Below are positions 11,959 through 26,139 of a DNA stretch of 64,000 nt, piece by piece. Numbering within the stretch: position 1 is the stretch's first letter; the number at the start of each line of letters is the position of its first letter. The stretch is from Dicaeum eximium (Eukaryota > Chordata > Aves > Passeriformes > Dicaeidae). Made by a program: the position numbers and the translations under genes. The stretch spans positions 68,051 to 132,050 of the forward strand of contig VWZP01008563.1 of NCBI GenBank assembly GCA_013396995.1, given 5' to 3'. Below the pieces are notes generated by a model. That model saw nothing but the letters and a program-made list of their open reading frames with translations. It did no database searches and was not told the origin of the DNA.

Positions 11959-13778
11959 GTGAGTGCCCGCTCCCGCCGCAACCAGCCCTGGGCGAGACAA
12001 GAAAAAACCGGGGAATCCTTTCCTGGGTTATGAAGTCATTTAAAAGCAGGGAAGAAATGTTTTAGAAGAGAGCCGAGTCTTCTCCCTGCTCCAAGCCTGG
12101 AGTGAGTGAATCCCCGAGGCTGAGGAAGGCATTTTGTGCTTGTCAGAGCCACGCAGGGAGAGACACTTGCACGAGCAGCCACAAATTTCAGATCCCATCG
12201 CAGCTCGGGCTGGGATTAGGTGGCAATAATGAGGATCTGTGCAAACTTTGCAATTGAATTATTTTATTCAAATGTTAATGCTTGGTCACTTTGAGCAGGA
12301 GCAACGTGCTGCCCATGCTCCCACCAGGGAGGAGACGACCCAGTGTGGGTCTCAAACAGTTGAGGAACTGTTTTCATTAGGAGCAAAATCCAGGGGGAAA
12401 TGCCTCTAACTCATCTTTTATGAGGCAAGAGCATCTTATTATTCATCAAAGCACTAATTTGCTTAATTGTGAAACAAAAAGATGTGAAGAGAATTAGCAA
12501 ATAATGGAATATTCCTGGAACATTAATTCCATTTTCAGCCACGGCTCTGCCTTGGGGAGACTGCAGGAGCTGGGGGCTGTTGCCTCTCATTCCTTGCAGG
12601 ATTTGCCACAGGATTTGGCTGCTGCCCTTGCAGCAGTGCGTGCTCTGGGTCCCGAAATCCAGCATCCAATGCATATGGATCTTGTCAGCTCCTGTGACCC
12701 CAGTGCCCCCATCCTGGCAATGTGAGAGTTCAGCAGAGTGCAGCCAAGAATATATTTTTCCCCGGGTTCTCTCTAAAGGAGGCTGATGATTGAAAAGGGG
12801 TCAGCACCGAGAGGAGGAGAGATGTCCAGCAGCTCCAGAGCTGAGGCTGGAAATGGTGGGAGGTGCCCTCAGAAGGAATGAGAATATACAGCCAAAAAAA
12901 AAGGCCTCTGAAGGCTGGAAATGGAGAACAAACCGAAATTCTGCCACAGCAAAATGCCACAGAGAGCAGCTGCTCCTAGCAGGGATGTGCTGCCCGGTAA
13001 AGTGGGGGAGGATTGTCCAGAGCTGGGGGTTTGAATGTCTGCTGGGACAGAAACAGGCCAAACACAGCTCTGGAGAGCTGGGCTGGGTTTGTGGGGTTTG
13101 TCACCTGGGGAAGGTGTCCCCAGGAGAGCTGCTGGCACCTCCTGAGCTGCTCTGGGCTTGGGGACAGCCCCAGGGCTGCGCTGAGGGCACGGGGACGATT
13201 CCCACAAGGGACGGAGCTCCTGGCACAAAGCCCAGCTCCCTTCTGTGCAGGCAGCAGCCAGGACCAGCCTGGTGCTGAAATGCAGGGAAAAGAGCCTCTC
13301 CCTGCTCAGATCTGGAGCTGTGGCTGCAGGCACAGCCCTTCCCCACTCCCCTGGCTCCTGTCCCAGCCCTGTCTGTGCTCTGCTCCAGTTTTTCCCTCCC
13401 TGTTTTTTTTGTTGTTTTTTTTTTGAGCTCTCCCTGAGCCTTTCATGTCTCGCTGCCAGCTCCTTCCAAAGCAGAATATTTGACATTTGATTTCACTCCC
13501 ACAAAGCACAGAAGCAACAGTTGCACAGCCCAATCCGGGGGAGAGAGGAATAAAGAAACTTTGCTTCCAGGCACTGGGAGTTCTGGAAGCACTCGGTGTA
13601 AGGGTGGTTATCAGGAGCCCTTCCAGGTTCCCTTCCCACAGCACCTGCCCTCAAACACTCAGAGGGCAAAAGAGAAGTGGTTCTGACCTTGTTTAAAGCA
13701 GGAATTCATTTCTCAGGGTTGGTGGAGCAGACAAAGCCCAGTTCTGCACATGGGCTGAGCAAGGCTCGGGGAGAGCTG

Positions 13779-13825
13779 GATGGAGATGGAGATGATGGAG
13801 ATGATGGAGGTGGAGATGGAGATGG
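13779..13825. repeat. GATGGA microsatellite-like tract
   Basis: Short run of GGAGATGGAGATGATGGA. Confidence 0.8.
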
Positions 13826-15751
13826 GTGGCTTTGCAGGAGCTTTGTGGGGTCCCAGGGTGGGAATAGCAGTGGGTCTGGCAGGTGCTGGCAGAGTTAATC
13901 TCCCCAAAATCCCAGTTTTTGGGTCCTGCCTCCAAATTCACCATGGGTTCTGTGGTGGGTCAGTGTTGGGGAGACCAGCAGGGCCACACTGAGGGGACCA
14001 TGGCTCTTCTCAGCCACTGCCCGGTGTGAGCTGCCTCATTTTCCAAAGAGGAATTCAATTAACAGCTTCTATCAGGAAAAAACACACACACAAAAACCAC
14101 AAAAAATAAAATATTGACATAGAATTGGTCACGTTGCTGCTGCACGGGTGAGACCTGGGGTGCACCCAGGGCTGATCAACCGGCAGGTGAGGGGTTAATG
14201 GTTGGATGTCACCCCATCCAAGCTGGCTTTGAACTCTGCGGGGATGGGGCAGCCACAGCTCCTCCTGATTTATTCCCAGACCTGTTGCTTTTCCACCGAC
14301 TGAATTCCCCCCCTCCCTCTCCACATCCATCACTGTGGCTTTAGGTAAAGAAATTGTCTTTTAGTCTGCTCTGGGAGCAGTGAAATATTTGCTTTGCGAG
14401 TGCCCCTGTGCCAGGAGCTGCAGCTCTCCAGGGATAATTTGTTGTGCATTCCCCTGTCCTGTGACCCCCAGAGGTTTCAGTCCTGTGAAAACTGCTTTGC
14501 TCCAGACTGAACTTTCTGGATGCTGAGCGAGGGGGAGGCAGACAGGAGCTGCCCAGATGATTTAGGAGAGGCTGGGGTTGGAGTGAGGGCTGAGAAAAAC
14601 AGAGGAGCGCATCAGTCCTGGAGCAGCAGGGCTGCAAATACCGATGGTGCCCTGAAAAGAACTGAGAAAACATGATAAAAAATGCAAGAGATGTGGATAA
14701 AAGGGTCTGGAGTCATCAAGAGGGAAGAAATGAACTGATTAAATTTTTAACTACATTATCTGCTAGTTGAACAGGCAGTTAGCTGGACATAATCTCAGCC
14801 AACTTTGGACACCGGCACAGGGCAGAGGGCTGGGCTGATCCCACCGGAGGTGTCCGAAATGCTGCCCTGGGGCACAGAGGGAGCTCGGGATGCGATTCCT
14901 GGAGGAAGGGCTGTGCCCTGGGGTGTGTGCACAGCTCCTCCTCCTCCCTCCCAAAATTCCCGACTCAGCGCCGCCTTTTCCCCCTTCCCTCCCCGCGGTC
15001 AATTAGGAACAATTAAGAAATTCCGCTCCAAACTTGTCTGCGGTCATTAACAACCCCTGGCTGACAAGGAGGATGTTTTAATTACCAACAATCGCCCAAA
15101 AAGCCGCAGCCCGGGCAGGTGGGACGTGCTGGCTCTGCTCTGCTGCTGCCAGAACATTTGCCAGGCTGCAGAGCCCGGGCTGGCCCCGGTGCCTCTCCAC
15201 AGCCTCAAACTCGGCACACACAAAATAAATGCGGGCAGCTCAGGGCAGGAGGCTGTGAGGTGAGGAATCCTTGCAGAATAAACTTTCCGGGAAGCAGCGC
15301 TGGAAAAGGCTGCGGTGTGAGCTGGGAGTCACTGGGTTTGTTTTTCCTCGATGAGTTCTGTCTCAGGCATCGCTCCCGAGGTTGTTCCTTTCAAGTGCTG
15401 CCTGCCTTTGCCTGCGGTTTGTTTGTTTTGCTTCGGTTTTTCTTTGTATTGGGGCTGTTTCTTCCCCCGTCAGTCACAGCCACAGGGTTCCCACGTGTTT
15501 GCTCCGGCATTTGCTTCCCTTTCCAATTCCTCCTCTTCCACAGACCCATTGTTTCATTTCCAGGCGCGCCGCCGCAGCCCTGAAGTATTTCTAGAATTTC
15601 CCTTCCGTGCACATTGACAGGCACAGAGCCTGAGCTCCCCAGAGCTGCGGGGTCTGTAAAGGGACCTGGGACATCCCCAGGAGCTGGGGCAGCTCTGATG
15701 CCCCTCCAGACGTGATGCCACCATCCCTGCTCCGTCTTGGAAAAGCGGAGT

Positions 15752-15905
15752 TCATGGATTCCCAGAGTTTTCTGGGTTGGAAAGGAGCTTAAAGCTCATC
15801 CACGGGAAGTGGACAGGGACACCTTCCCCTGTCCCAGGCTGTGCAGAGCCTCATCCAGCCCCGTGGGTGATGCTGACATTCCAGGCTGGGTTTGGAATGC
15901 TGCAG
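15752..15905 (-). mobile_element. CR1-like fragment
   Basis: Contains TTTCTGGGTTGGAAAGGAGC, TTAAAGCTCATCCA and GGACAGGGACACCTTCCCCT, in the order of a reversed CR1 3' end. Confidence 0.7.
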
Positions 15906-16410
15906 AGCCTGGCTTTGCTGCAGGATTTCCTGTCTGGATGGACAGACAGAGCCAGGTCTTCCTCACCAGCAGCAAAAGGAGAGAGCCGTGTTCCCAGGAG
16001 GGAAAAGGGCTTGAAGGAGAGATCTGAAATGTCAAACTCGGTGCTCAGCTCTGAAATGTAAAAGCAGATTTGGATTCCTCTCTGAAGTTCCCCTCTTCCC
16101 TCATCCTGTGCCCCTGGAATGGTTTCTCTCCCCAGCAGATGAGTTTGGTGGGTACTGAGCCGGCCAGGGCTCCAACAGAAAGGAAACATAACTCACAATA
16201 TGCTGAGGGGAGCTCTGAAATTGCACAAATTATTCTATTTTATACTTTAATTAGTTTGAATTAGCAATGGGAATAGATGCATAAAATGATCCAGTGAAGG
16301 GTGAAATGGAAAAAGGGCTGTAGTGTGGAGTTTCACTTTATTATGGTGGGGTCTGTGCAGCCAGGGTGCAGGAGCTTGTCCTGCTGCAGCTTTTCCCTCT
16401 GAGGGCTGCC

Positions 16411-16572
16411 TCATCCCTGGAAATGTTTGCCTCACCCCTGGCAGTGTCCCAGGCCAGGCTGGACAGGGCTGGGAGCAGTCTGGGACAGTGGAAGGTGTCC
16501 CTGCCATGGCAGGGGTGGCACTGGAAGGAGTTTAAGATCCTTTCCAACCCAAACCATTCCTGGGTCTATGAC
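16411..16572 (+). mobile_element. CR1-like fragment, sense
   Basis: Shows CAGGCTGGACAGGGCTGGGA, GGTGTCCCTGCCATGGCAGG and CCTTTCCAACCCAAACCATT, the forward CR1 3' end. Confidence 0.75.
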
Positions 16573-19110
16573 CCCGCCAAGTTCAAGCTCTGTCCTGCAA
16601 TGCTTCCCTTGGGTCAGGCTTTGCCTGGTCTCCTCAAAAGCCTGGACAATGTGGCACTTTCCTGGTGGCTGTGTGGGCTGGGGAGCAGCTGGGAGCTCTC
16701 CAGGCTTGCAGCTCCTGCCTGGACTCAATCTGAGGCTCTGAGGGGCAGAAGGATTTAAGAGAGTTCAAATCCACCCTGACTCCTAAACCCTGAGCATCTT
16801 GTGCCTTCTTCTCCTTTTTCCCTGAAAGTTCTGAAAAATTCCCCCAGATGAGGTGGAACTTGGCTCAAACTCCTGCAGGTTCCAGACAGGTTGAAAATTA
16901 TGGATGTGCCCCAGGGAAAGTGGTTGGAATGGTCTTGCAAGCTGGGACTAAATATAAATGTTGAGGCTGGTTTTAAAGCAGAAGAAACCCAACTTTCTGT
17001 GGGGTTTGCTCTGTCTCTCCCTCTTCCTCTGGAAAAATATCTCCTGTTAGAACTTGGCTGTGGCAGACACAGTTGGTGTTTCCTGGAGGGAGACACGAGG
17101 ATTTCTCTGGGATGTTCCTGCAGAGCACGTTCAGCATCCCCAGTGGAAATCCTGAGCACCAAACCTGCTACAGCTCCTGCCTTTCCAAACAAGGACCCCC
17201 TCGGGTGTCCCTGCACCCCCGAGGTCCCTCCAGCCCTGAGCTGCTCCCAGAAGCCACTTGGTAACTGTGGCATTCCTGGCTGATGCTGGGGAGGAGAGCA
17301 GCTCCATCAATAATCCCGTATTTATTTGAGCAGCGAGCAGGAATGTGCCTGGCAGACTAAACACTGCCTGCCCCCTCTGCCCCGGGGGCTGCCCCAGCCC
17401 TGCCCAGGGCCCTGGGCCAGACAACAGGGGGAACAGCAGTCCTGGCCTGCAGCTTTCTGTGTGGGTGTTAAAGAAATTATTAGTATTGTAATCAAGCTTG
17501 GAACGTGCTGTTCACACAGGGGGATTGCTGTTTCCCCTCTTTATTTTCCCTCTGCCTTTTCCACCGGGTTCTCTGCAGCAGCCCCCGCCAGGCTGTGAAC
17601 ATTCTGCTCTCCACTCCCAGATTTACCCTCCCTGCGAGATGGAGCACCAAGATCACTTTTTATCTCAGGACTGAAGCGCAGAGATGCTGTGTGATCTATC
17701 CTGAGCCACGCAGGAAATCTGGGCAAGCCCCCAGAGCCTCAGTCCCACAGCCAGGGCCATCCTTCACTTCAGTGCTGTGCAGGTCCACGCTCCAAGGAGG
17801 AGAAGGAGGGCAGAGAAGGCCCTGGGTGTGGTTTGCAGTGCCAGGCTGTTTGCAAACACCCCACCAATGTGGGCATCACCCTCCCAACCGCAGCTATTCC
17901 TGCCAGTGAACCTTTAGGTGGATAAACGTTCACCAAAAGTTGATCCCGGTGCACAAAACGCCCTTGGAAGCTGCAGCCAAGGCCCCAGTGCCTGTCCCTG
18001 AGGGCACACAGGTGTGCTGGGCACCAGGGCTGGTTTGGGCAGCTCTGGGAGCTCCTTCCCTCCCTGCAGAGCAGCTGGACGTGGCCGTGGCCGGCGGCGT
18101 TGGCCAGGCTTGGCTGAGCACGGAGCTGATCCCTGCTGGCAGCGCTGGCTGAGCTGCTGCACCTGGCAGCATTTACACACTCTGGGCTCTTCTTCTCCCC
18201 GCCCTGGGAACTTCCTCTCTTCCCTCCAAAGCTCCTGAACTCTGGAACAGCCAAACTTCTGGGTCTGGTGGCAAAAAAGCAAAGCCCAAGGGGGGTTTTG
18301 TTGTTCCAACCTGGGAGCCCCAATTTCCCAGAGCATCCCCAGGGCTCTGTCCCTTCCCAGGCACAAACAGAACAGATCCCTCATTCCAGCTGCAGGCAAA
18401 GCGGGGCAGGGAACCTGGGGGGCTCATCCAGCAGGTTTGTGCTGCTTGCTTGGGCAGCCTCTGGAGCTCAGGGACCTGTGGGGAGCAATCCCCACCCGAC
18501 CTGCTGGACTCAGCGCTGCGGAGCAGGAACTTTGCCTCCTGCAGTTGTTTTGGGCCTTTTCCCATCCATTTAAGTGACTCACAAGTGTCAGTGCCTTGGG
18601 TGCTATTAATACCTCACTAAGAACTGGATTCTAAGTGTTTTTATTTCTATTTTCTTTGTGGAGGAAGCAGGGGAAGGCAGGGGTTTAACAAACAACTCCT
18701 CCCGGCGCGGCTGGGCCTTGGCGCGAGCAGACAGCGCTGCCCACAAAAACAATTTGCTCAAAATCCATCCAAAAAGAGCTGACCACACTTTTATTTGGAG
18801 AAGCTGTGCCAGAAACAGCATTCCCGTGCCTGCAGAGAGGAGAGTGCAGGCTCCAGTCCGTCAAAAAGACGCTGGATTTTTCCATTTTAGGTCTTTGCCT
18901 GCTCCAGGCTGGTGGCCTGGGATCCAGCTCGTCCCTGGCACCTCGTCCAAGCAGGATGCTGGAGGAAGTGTTGGATTTGTAGAACTCTCCCTGAGAGGCG
19001 GCAGCAGGGGGTTGGGGGCTGGGTTTAGGCTTTGTTTGGGTGATGTAGCGATCCAGAACAGCTGATCCCACCCAAAAAGGACCTTGAGCCTTCAAAGTGA
19101 GGCAGAGGAT

Positions 19111-19240
19111 CACAGAATCACAGAATCACAGAATCACAGAATTCCCTGAGCTGGGAGGCACCCGCAAGGATCACTGCGTGCTGGCCCTGCACAGGACACC
19201 CCCAAATCCCACCCTGTGCCTGAGAGCCGTGTCCAAATGC
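19111..19240 (-). mobile_element. CR1-like fragment with repeated terminal ATCACAGA
   Basis: Four copies of ATCACAGA start a segment of the reversed CR1 3' type. The octamer repeat is the known terminal repeat of CR1 elements. Confidence 0.78.
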
Positions 19241-21855
19241 TGAGTTTGGGTTATTTTCGGGGCATTTTAAGCCAGGAGCAGGATTCTGAAGCCGTGGCAC
19301 CAGCAGCAATGGCTCATTGTGCCCTGCCCTCCTTGGCTCCACTTCGGAGGGTGCTGCTGGCAGTGCCCAGGGGCTGGGGTGCTGGTTTGGGGCTCCCCTG
19401 TCCTTACAGGGGTGCAGGGGAGCACTGGAGCACAGAGAGCCCCCGGGTCCCCTCCTGTGGGGATGGGAGCAGTGCTGCTCACCCCGCTGGACTCCAGGGG
19501 CAGGAGAGGGGACAGTGGCACTGAGGTCCCAGCTGGCCATTCCCCACCTCCCCTAAGGCACTGGAGGAGCTCCCCACAACATCCATTGTCCTGCTGTGGG
19601 GCAGGGGCAGGGTTTGCTGGGGGTTTGTGCTCAGCCCAGGGCAGGGTGTCACAGCTGGAGCTGGGTGACAGCAGGGACAGGAGGCCCCTCCTGAGCTCCC
19701 CTTGTTATTGTCTTTGGTGTACAGCAGGACCTGTAGGCTCCAGGCTAGGCTGTGTAAATCTCGTTAGAAAGCCATTCCCAGCTAATGAAACCCTGGGAGA
19801 GAGGGATTTGGCTTCGCAGCCCTCAGCCTTGCGGCAGAGGCTGGAATAAATCCATCTCCAGTTGTGTGTGGGCTGCTCTGCCCTCTCCCCCAGCACGGGG
19901 CTGTTTTACTGGGGGGGCAGCCCCAGGTCAGCATCATTTGGAGCAGCTCAATCATTTCAGGTGATAATTACCTTCTCTTAAAAAAAAAATAAACAAAAGA
20001 GTCAAAACCAAACTAAAAACTGCCAGGCAAAGAAACCTCACCTGGCCTTTAATCCTCATGCAGGAAGGGAGAGCAGCCTTGTAAATAATTCTGCCTCCCC
20101 CTGCAGCCCGCTGGGCTCCGGGCATTCATTCCAGGGGCCAGAGCTGTTCAGGGAAGCTGTTGAAAGGAGGGCTCTGAGATAAATGCGCCTCATCTCGGCC
20201 TGCTGGTGTTTGTGTAGGCTGGGGCTGCGCCTGCCCAGCCGCGGATCCCGCTCGGGTCATGTTTGTTTGGCCGCCTTTATTGCTCTAAGTGTGAATTTAG
20301 CAGCTCCTACCAGGTGAAATATGATTGTCTTTGTGCTCCACGGCCAGGCTGGGCTTTGCTGAGGTTCTGAGCGCAGCTGCTGCAATATTTGGCTTTATTA
20401 ACACACGGACAAGGCAGACACACAGCCCCGGGCTCCAGCTGCTGGATCTGTGCCCGGATTTGTCCCTTCTCTGCAGGTTTGGGGTGATTTGGACACCCAG
20501 TGCTGGCTGCCATCCCCATCCCTGCAGGGATCCGTGTCCCTCCTGTCCCAGCCCATCCTTGTGCTGGGCCTTCTCTTCCCCGCAGGCACTGAGGCAGGAA
20601 TTGCTCTGCTCTCTGCTTTTTCTGGATTTAGCTGCTTTTTCCTCACCCTCTCTCACCTATATTTATCTATATATCCATATCTATCTATCTCCCTATATAT
20701 TTATCCAACAACTGAGGTGCAAATCCAGAGGTGCAGAGGCATCCAGGCCCATCTGGGACAGCACAAGCTGCTGGAAATATTTCCATAGTTGTGCATTCCC
20801 TTTCCCCCTGCCTGTCCCAGAGAACACAGAGGTATCCTGTGCACGTAATGAAGCCTCTGAAGGGCTGAACAATATTTATTTTCTGCCTCTAACTAATCTT
20901 TTTTAATGCTTGACAGCCTCATGTTCTGTAATTTAATGCATTTTATTTAGAAAATAACATTTAGTGCCACTTTGGATTTCCAATTATTCTTCAATCGGAC
21001 TTTGAGGGCCTGATGTCTTTGTCACTTGGAAGTGTGCAAGAGATGGCAACATCAGAGCAGACAACAGCAAATTATTTCCACTACTGATTACTAGGCTTGG
21101 GAGGAAAATATGCAGGGACAAATTTAGTCTCAGCATAAATGTATGAAAATGAGTTAAAGCACTGCACCAGCAGCAGCTTTGTGCCGTGGCTCATCCTGCA
21201 GCCTCCACGGCACGCTGGGCTCCTTCTGTGGGGAAAGGGCTTAGAGCTCGTTTTCCTTCAGAACTCGAGAGTTTGGGATATGCTTAGGAGGGCTCGTTCC
21301 TCACGCCGGCCGTCAGGTTCCTAAATTATTTCTGACAGCCGTGTGTAATGATATACAAATGGGAAAGTGATGGAGTAGCAGAAAATTGACTGGCAAGGAC
21401 AGCGTGATGGAGTTGGAGAGCAATCCCTGCTAAAAAGCTGTGGAGACTGCAGAGTGCTCCTGGAGCAAACACAAAGCAGGGCCCTCGCCAGGCTGTGGAG
21501 GCAGCAATGATCCCACTCTGTGACCTTTAAAGCTACTTAGGGCACTCAAATGCTTTGGATTTTCAAGGCTCTATAAAATTACACAAACCCGCCGTGCCCG
21601 GGATGTTCCTCCCAGGTTTTCGCAGTGTTTGAACAATTGGAAGAACCCTGAATGGTTCAGAAATGGGGAACTGAGGGTTGCTCGTGCTCCTGCCCTGTGT
21701 GCAGCAGACCTTGGTGACTGTGGAGAAGATTTGAGCAGGGTTTGGGATGGCTGTGCAGAACCTCCCCGGCACTGCCACAGAGCTCACTTGGAAAGGCAGC
21801 ATCCCATGGGATGTGGGCTCTGAGGGATGGACCTTGCAGCTCTGCCAGCCAGGAT

Positions 21856-22030
21856 CCACAGAATCCTAGAGGATGGAAGGCACCCACAAGGATCATACAG
21901 TCCAAATCCTGCCAGACACCCCAAAATCCCACCTGTGCATCCCTGGGGGCGTTGTCCAAACGCCCCTGGAGCTCTGGCAGCCTCGGGGCCGTGCCCATTC
22001 CCTGGGGAGCCTGGGCAGTGCCAGCACTGG
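21856..22030 (-). mobile_element. CR1-like fragment
   Basis: CACAGAATCCTAGAGGATGG, AAGGATCATACAGTCCAAAT and a downstream GGGCAGTGCCAGCACT segment resemble a diverged reversed CR1. Confidence 0.6.
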
Positions 22031-25000
22031 TCACCCACTGTGGGATGTGGGATGCTGTGCTGGGAAAGCAGGAAATGGGCACTAGGAAAGGGATCCAGAG
22101 GGGCTGGATGGCCTCATTTGGTGCCCACCCCTTCTGGGGCAGCGCTGCTGCTGGATAATCCCCCAGGCACACGCAAGGTGCGGGGCTGGGCCATCCCAAC
22201 CAGGCCTGCGTGTGCCAAGAAAACAAACAGAAAGGGCCAGTCAAAGCTTTTCAGTGTCACTGACACCCCGGGACGTGCCAGAGCCGGGAACAAAGCCGGC
22301 ATTGAGGCCAGCCCAGCCTGGGAGGCTGCTGGGAGCGGGCAGATGCGGGGCTGTGCCCACCCTGCTGCGCCGCGGCCACTCGCGCGCGTGGGGCCCGTGC
22401 ACGGTGCGTGGCAGGACACGGCCCGGCCTCTGGGCAAACTAAATGTGGCCTCCAGGTCCCCCTGCGTGCCAGGGTGGCAGGTGGCCAGGCACTAAGGGGG
22501 CCGTAGGGACAGCAGAACATTGGTGCTCCCTGCCAGGCACAAGGCAAAGGCAGCTCCGAGGTGGCAGGAGAGGGGTGGCTTTGGGACACAAGAGTGCTGG
22601 CAGCGATTCGGGCACACCTGGGATGGGACCTTCAGCCCATCAGGCTGTGGGCACGGACACGGCACTGCCACCCCTGTGCTGTGCCCGCTGCAGCGCCCTG
22701 CCTCGCCCACGGCCTGAGGAGAAGCTTTCCTTGCTGCTGGCAGCAGCGGGGCTCTGCAGGGCTGTGTGTGCACACCGTGCCTGCTCCAGCAGGGCTGCAG
22801 CTCCTCTGGAACCTCCAGGAACGCGCTGCAGGCCCGGGACACACACCCTGTGCTGGGGACTGCCGGGTGCCACCCGCCTCTGTGCTTTGGCTGCTTTGCT
22901 CCAACACAGCAAGGAAAGGGTTAAGCTCAGGGCCCCTCTGGAGAGAGGGAAATAACCCCAGGGACCCCCGGGTCCCTCGCTGCGCTCCAGCTGCCGCCCG
23001 TGCATGTGCTGCTCATTTTTCATCCTGAACACAGCTGCCGCCAGCAGCTCTGCCCTACCCCTGTTCCTGCCAGTTTTATGAGCAAAGAATAAAGAGGGGG
23101 AGCACATAAACCAGCGAGGTTCATCTGCCAATTGTCAGGCTGCCGGGGCAGCAGGGACCGAGCCATGGCGGGCACCTTTCATTAGCAGCGCTCTTTATTC
23201 ATCCCCCGCAAGCTGCTCTCCTTTTCGGAGGAGGGGATCTGCTGCTGCTCGTGTTTTTATCGAGGTTTTGGCCCTGATTAGCTGGGTGCGATGGGAGGAG
23301 CTGCCATCCCCGGGATGTCTCCCGGGGTGATGAGATCGATGCCATCAGCACAGAGCACCGGGGGCTGGCAGAGCCCCAGGGCTGCCCCTCTTCCTTCAGC
23401 TGGGTAATTAGGAGCTCTGGAGAGGGGGAAGAGAGGTCACACGTGGAGTGGGACTATTAACCCCGTCCCTTGCCAGCCACCCTGCGGAGAAATGCCCTCG
23501 GAGCAGCTGCTGCAGCGCTGGCTTCCAGCGGGAAGGCACCTGAGGCCAGGGAACGTCGCCTTCCCTGGGACTCGGCCCCAGTGGGAGCTTTGCAGCTGAC
23601 AAACATCATGCCAGGGACCAAGCTGGGTCCAGAAGGGATGGTTTTGTGTCTTTCACGTGGCAGAAAGAGCCACCCTGGTGTGTCCCTGTGCCCTGCTCCC
23701 TGCCAGAGGCAGAACACATAGCGGGTCATGGATCCACCAGCTCTTCTCCCGGTTTTTGGCATTCCCAAGTTGTGCTTAATAAACTGGTCGGTCCCTGCAA
23801 GTCTGTTCAACTTTCAGCCTCCTGGGGCAATGATTCCCCCTCGTTCCCAGCCTCACTGGCAGCTGAGGGCTACCAGTTCCCACAGAAGCCGGTTCATTTT
23901 GTGCTCTGCAGTGCCTCGGCAGCCCAGAGCTTTTCCTGGAGCCGCTCTGTAGGTAGGCTCAGCAGCAGCCTGCAGGATCCCCCTCGCAGTCTGTTGGGTC
24001 TGCTGCTGTACTGACGCCAGTGATATTTATGGAAATGCATGCAGAAGTTCCTCGGGCTCTGATGGAGCAGAAATAGTTTCATGGCATTATTTGCCCAAAA
24101 CGCCGCCGTTCTGGGTGCTGGATGCGGACAGTGAGAGGCTGATGTCAAAGCAAGTGTTTACAGCAGGAATTGATGTGGCTCCCAGGGACAAACGCCCGGC
24201 CTGCAGCCCTGGGAGCAGCAGTGCAGCAGTTGTGGGGTTTGTGTGGAAGCTCTGAGCGTGTCTCAGCCCTGCCTTCGTCAAGGCAGTGCCACAGTCCCAG
24301 AGCCGCTCTTTGATTCGCATCTCCCGTGCAGCAAAACAGCAGCCCAAGGAAAAGCAGGTAAAGATCAAAGCTAAACCCTTTACTCGGCCTTCTCTGGCTG
24401 CAAAAACCACCCCAGCTTTTATTTCCCACAATGGGCGGCCCTTGCTCGGCGCTCCCACTTTCCCAGGGGCGCTTCCAAGCCGCAGGCAGCGGTGTTTGCT
24501 CTGCGAGGGCAGAGGGAGGGGCGGGGGTGTTTAAAGCGCTGCTTGCGGTGGCACCGCAAATGAACTCATGTCCCGAGGGATGGGGAAGGTTCGATGGGGG
24601 AAAACCGCCGTGGTGTGACTCGTGACCCAGCGAAACCCCTAATTCTGTGTTTAGAGCAAAGCCCAGGCTGGAGCCGCTTCCTTTGGTTCCAATCTTGGCA
24701 CGCTGCCCTTGGCTCGGGGCTCGGATCTCTCATCCTGTGGTTAGGGCTGCTCAGGAATCACCCCAGTCGTCAGGAAAGGAATGTTAAAAGGCTGTTGTGT
24801 AAACTCACCGCTGTCTGAGCAGGCCTTGTTTTCAGAGTGAATCTGCTGCAGGGAATGATTTAACCTTCATCGATTTTTTTTTTAAATTATTTCATTAAGT
24901 AAGATTTATACAGGTATAGTATTGGAAAGGTCATCCATCCCCCGAGCTGTGGGAAGAGCTCTGAGCATTCCTCCCTCTCCACTTGGCTGTTTTACCCCTG

Positions 25001-25944
25001 GTTTCGGCTGGGAAAGCGCCGAGCCTGGGTTTTGTTGCCTTGCTGGGAAGTGAATTTATCCCTGCTTGGTCCGCAGAGCCCCCTCAGCGCTCCTGCCCCC
25101 ATTCCCACCCGCAGTGAATCCTCCAGCAGCAAAATCTCAGCACCCTGGAGCTGCTGCGTGGCCTTTCCCCAGGGGATTGCAGCTCTTCCCCTCCTGTCCC
25201 TCAGAAAATGCGGGATGTTGGCTCTGCAGCAGGGACCGGGCTCTGGGCTCAGCATCTCCGGATGCTTCGCTGCTCCTCTACCCCTGAAATGAGATCTCTT
25301 TTGTCTTTCTTGTTTACTGACATGTGATGAGGCTGAGTGAGGGGGTTTTTGCAGGTATTTAAGATGCTCTAGCAGCAAGCCATCAGTGGTTTGCCAGCAC
25401 AGCCCGGGTGTGTTTTGGTGCTGTTCATTCCATGGCTCCGAGCATCCCCAGCCACCCAGGACATCCAGCCAGGCACGGAGCTTCACAGGCTGAGGCGGCG
25501 GAGATGGGAAGGAGCTTTTGCAGCTTTTCTAGCAGCAACCTGTTCTCCAGGGCTTTTCTGAACCCTGAGAACAGATGGCTGGGCTGGAGGCTGAGATGCA
25601 AGGACACGGGACTCGTGTTGACATTACCTTTACCAGAGTGCCTTTCATCATTAGCATGTAAATGCCAGCAAACACCCAGGAATTATCCGTCTATGATCTC
25701 TTCATCAGAAGAGGCCTCTGATCAGGTTAATCTCACTTTCCCGGCGTGGAAAGGAGGATGCTGAGCAGCTGTACCCACCAGCGAGGGGAAGTGGAGTGAA
25801 TTTCTGAGAGGGAAGGATGCTGCGAGCATCAGGTTTGGAGTGGCTCGACAGTGATTGCTTTGCCTCTTGCACAGCGCTGCCAGGGCTGGAATAGCAGCGC
25901 TGATGGTGGTGATTGAGCCCCATGGACCTGGTGCTCCAGGTGCC

Positions 25945-26139
25945 CTGAACACCTCGGGTGGGTGTGAGCACCCAGCTCTGCCCCTGAACACCTCGGGTGG
26001 GTGTGAGCACCCAGCTCTGCCCCTGAACGCCTCGGGTGGGTGTGAGCACCCAGCTCTGCCCCTGAACGCCTCGGGTGGGTGTGAGCAGCCCGGCTCTGCC
26101 CCTGAACACCTCGGGTGGGTGTGAGCAGCCCGGCTCTCC
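25945..26139. repeat. 39-bp minisatellite, five copies
   Basis: The unit begins CTGAACACCTCGGGTGGGTG and ends GAGCACCCAGCTCTGCCC. Starts lie at 25945, 25984, 26023, 26062 and 26102; copies differ at few sites, including CACC/CGCC and ACCCAG/GCCCGG. Confidence 0.95.
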
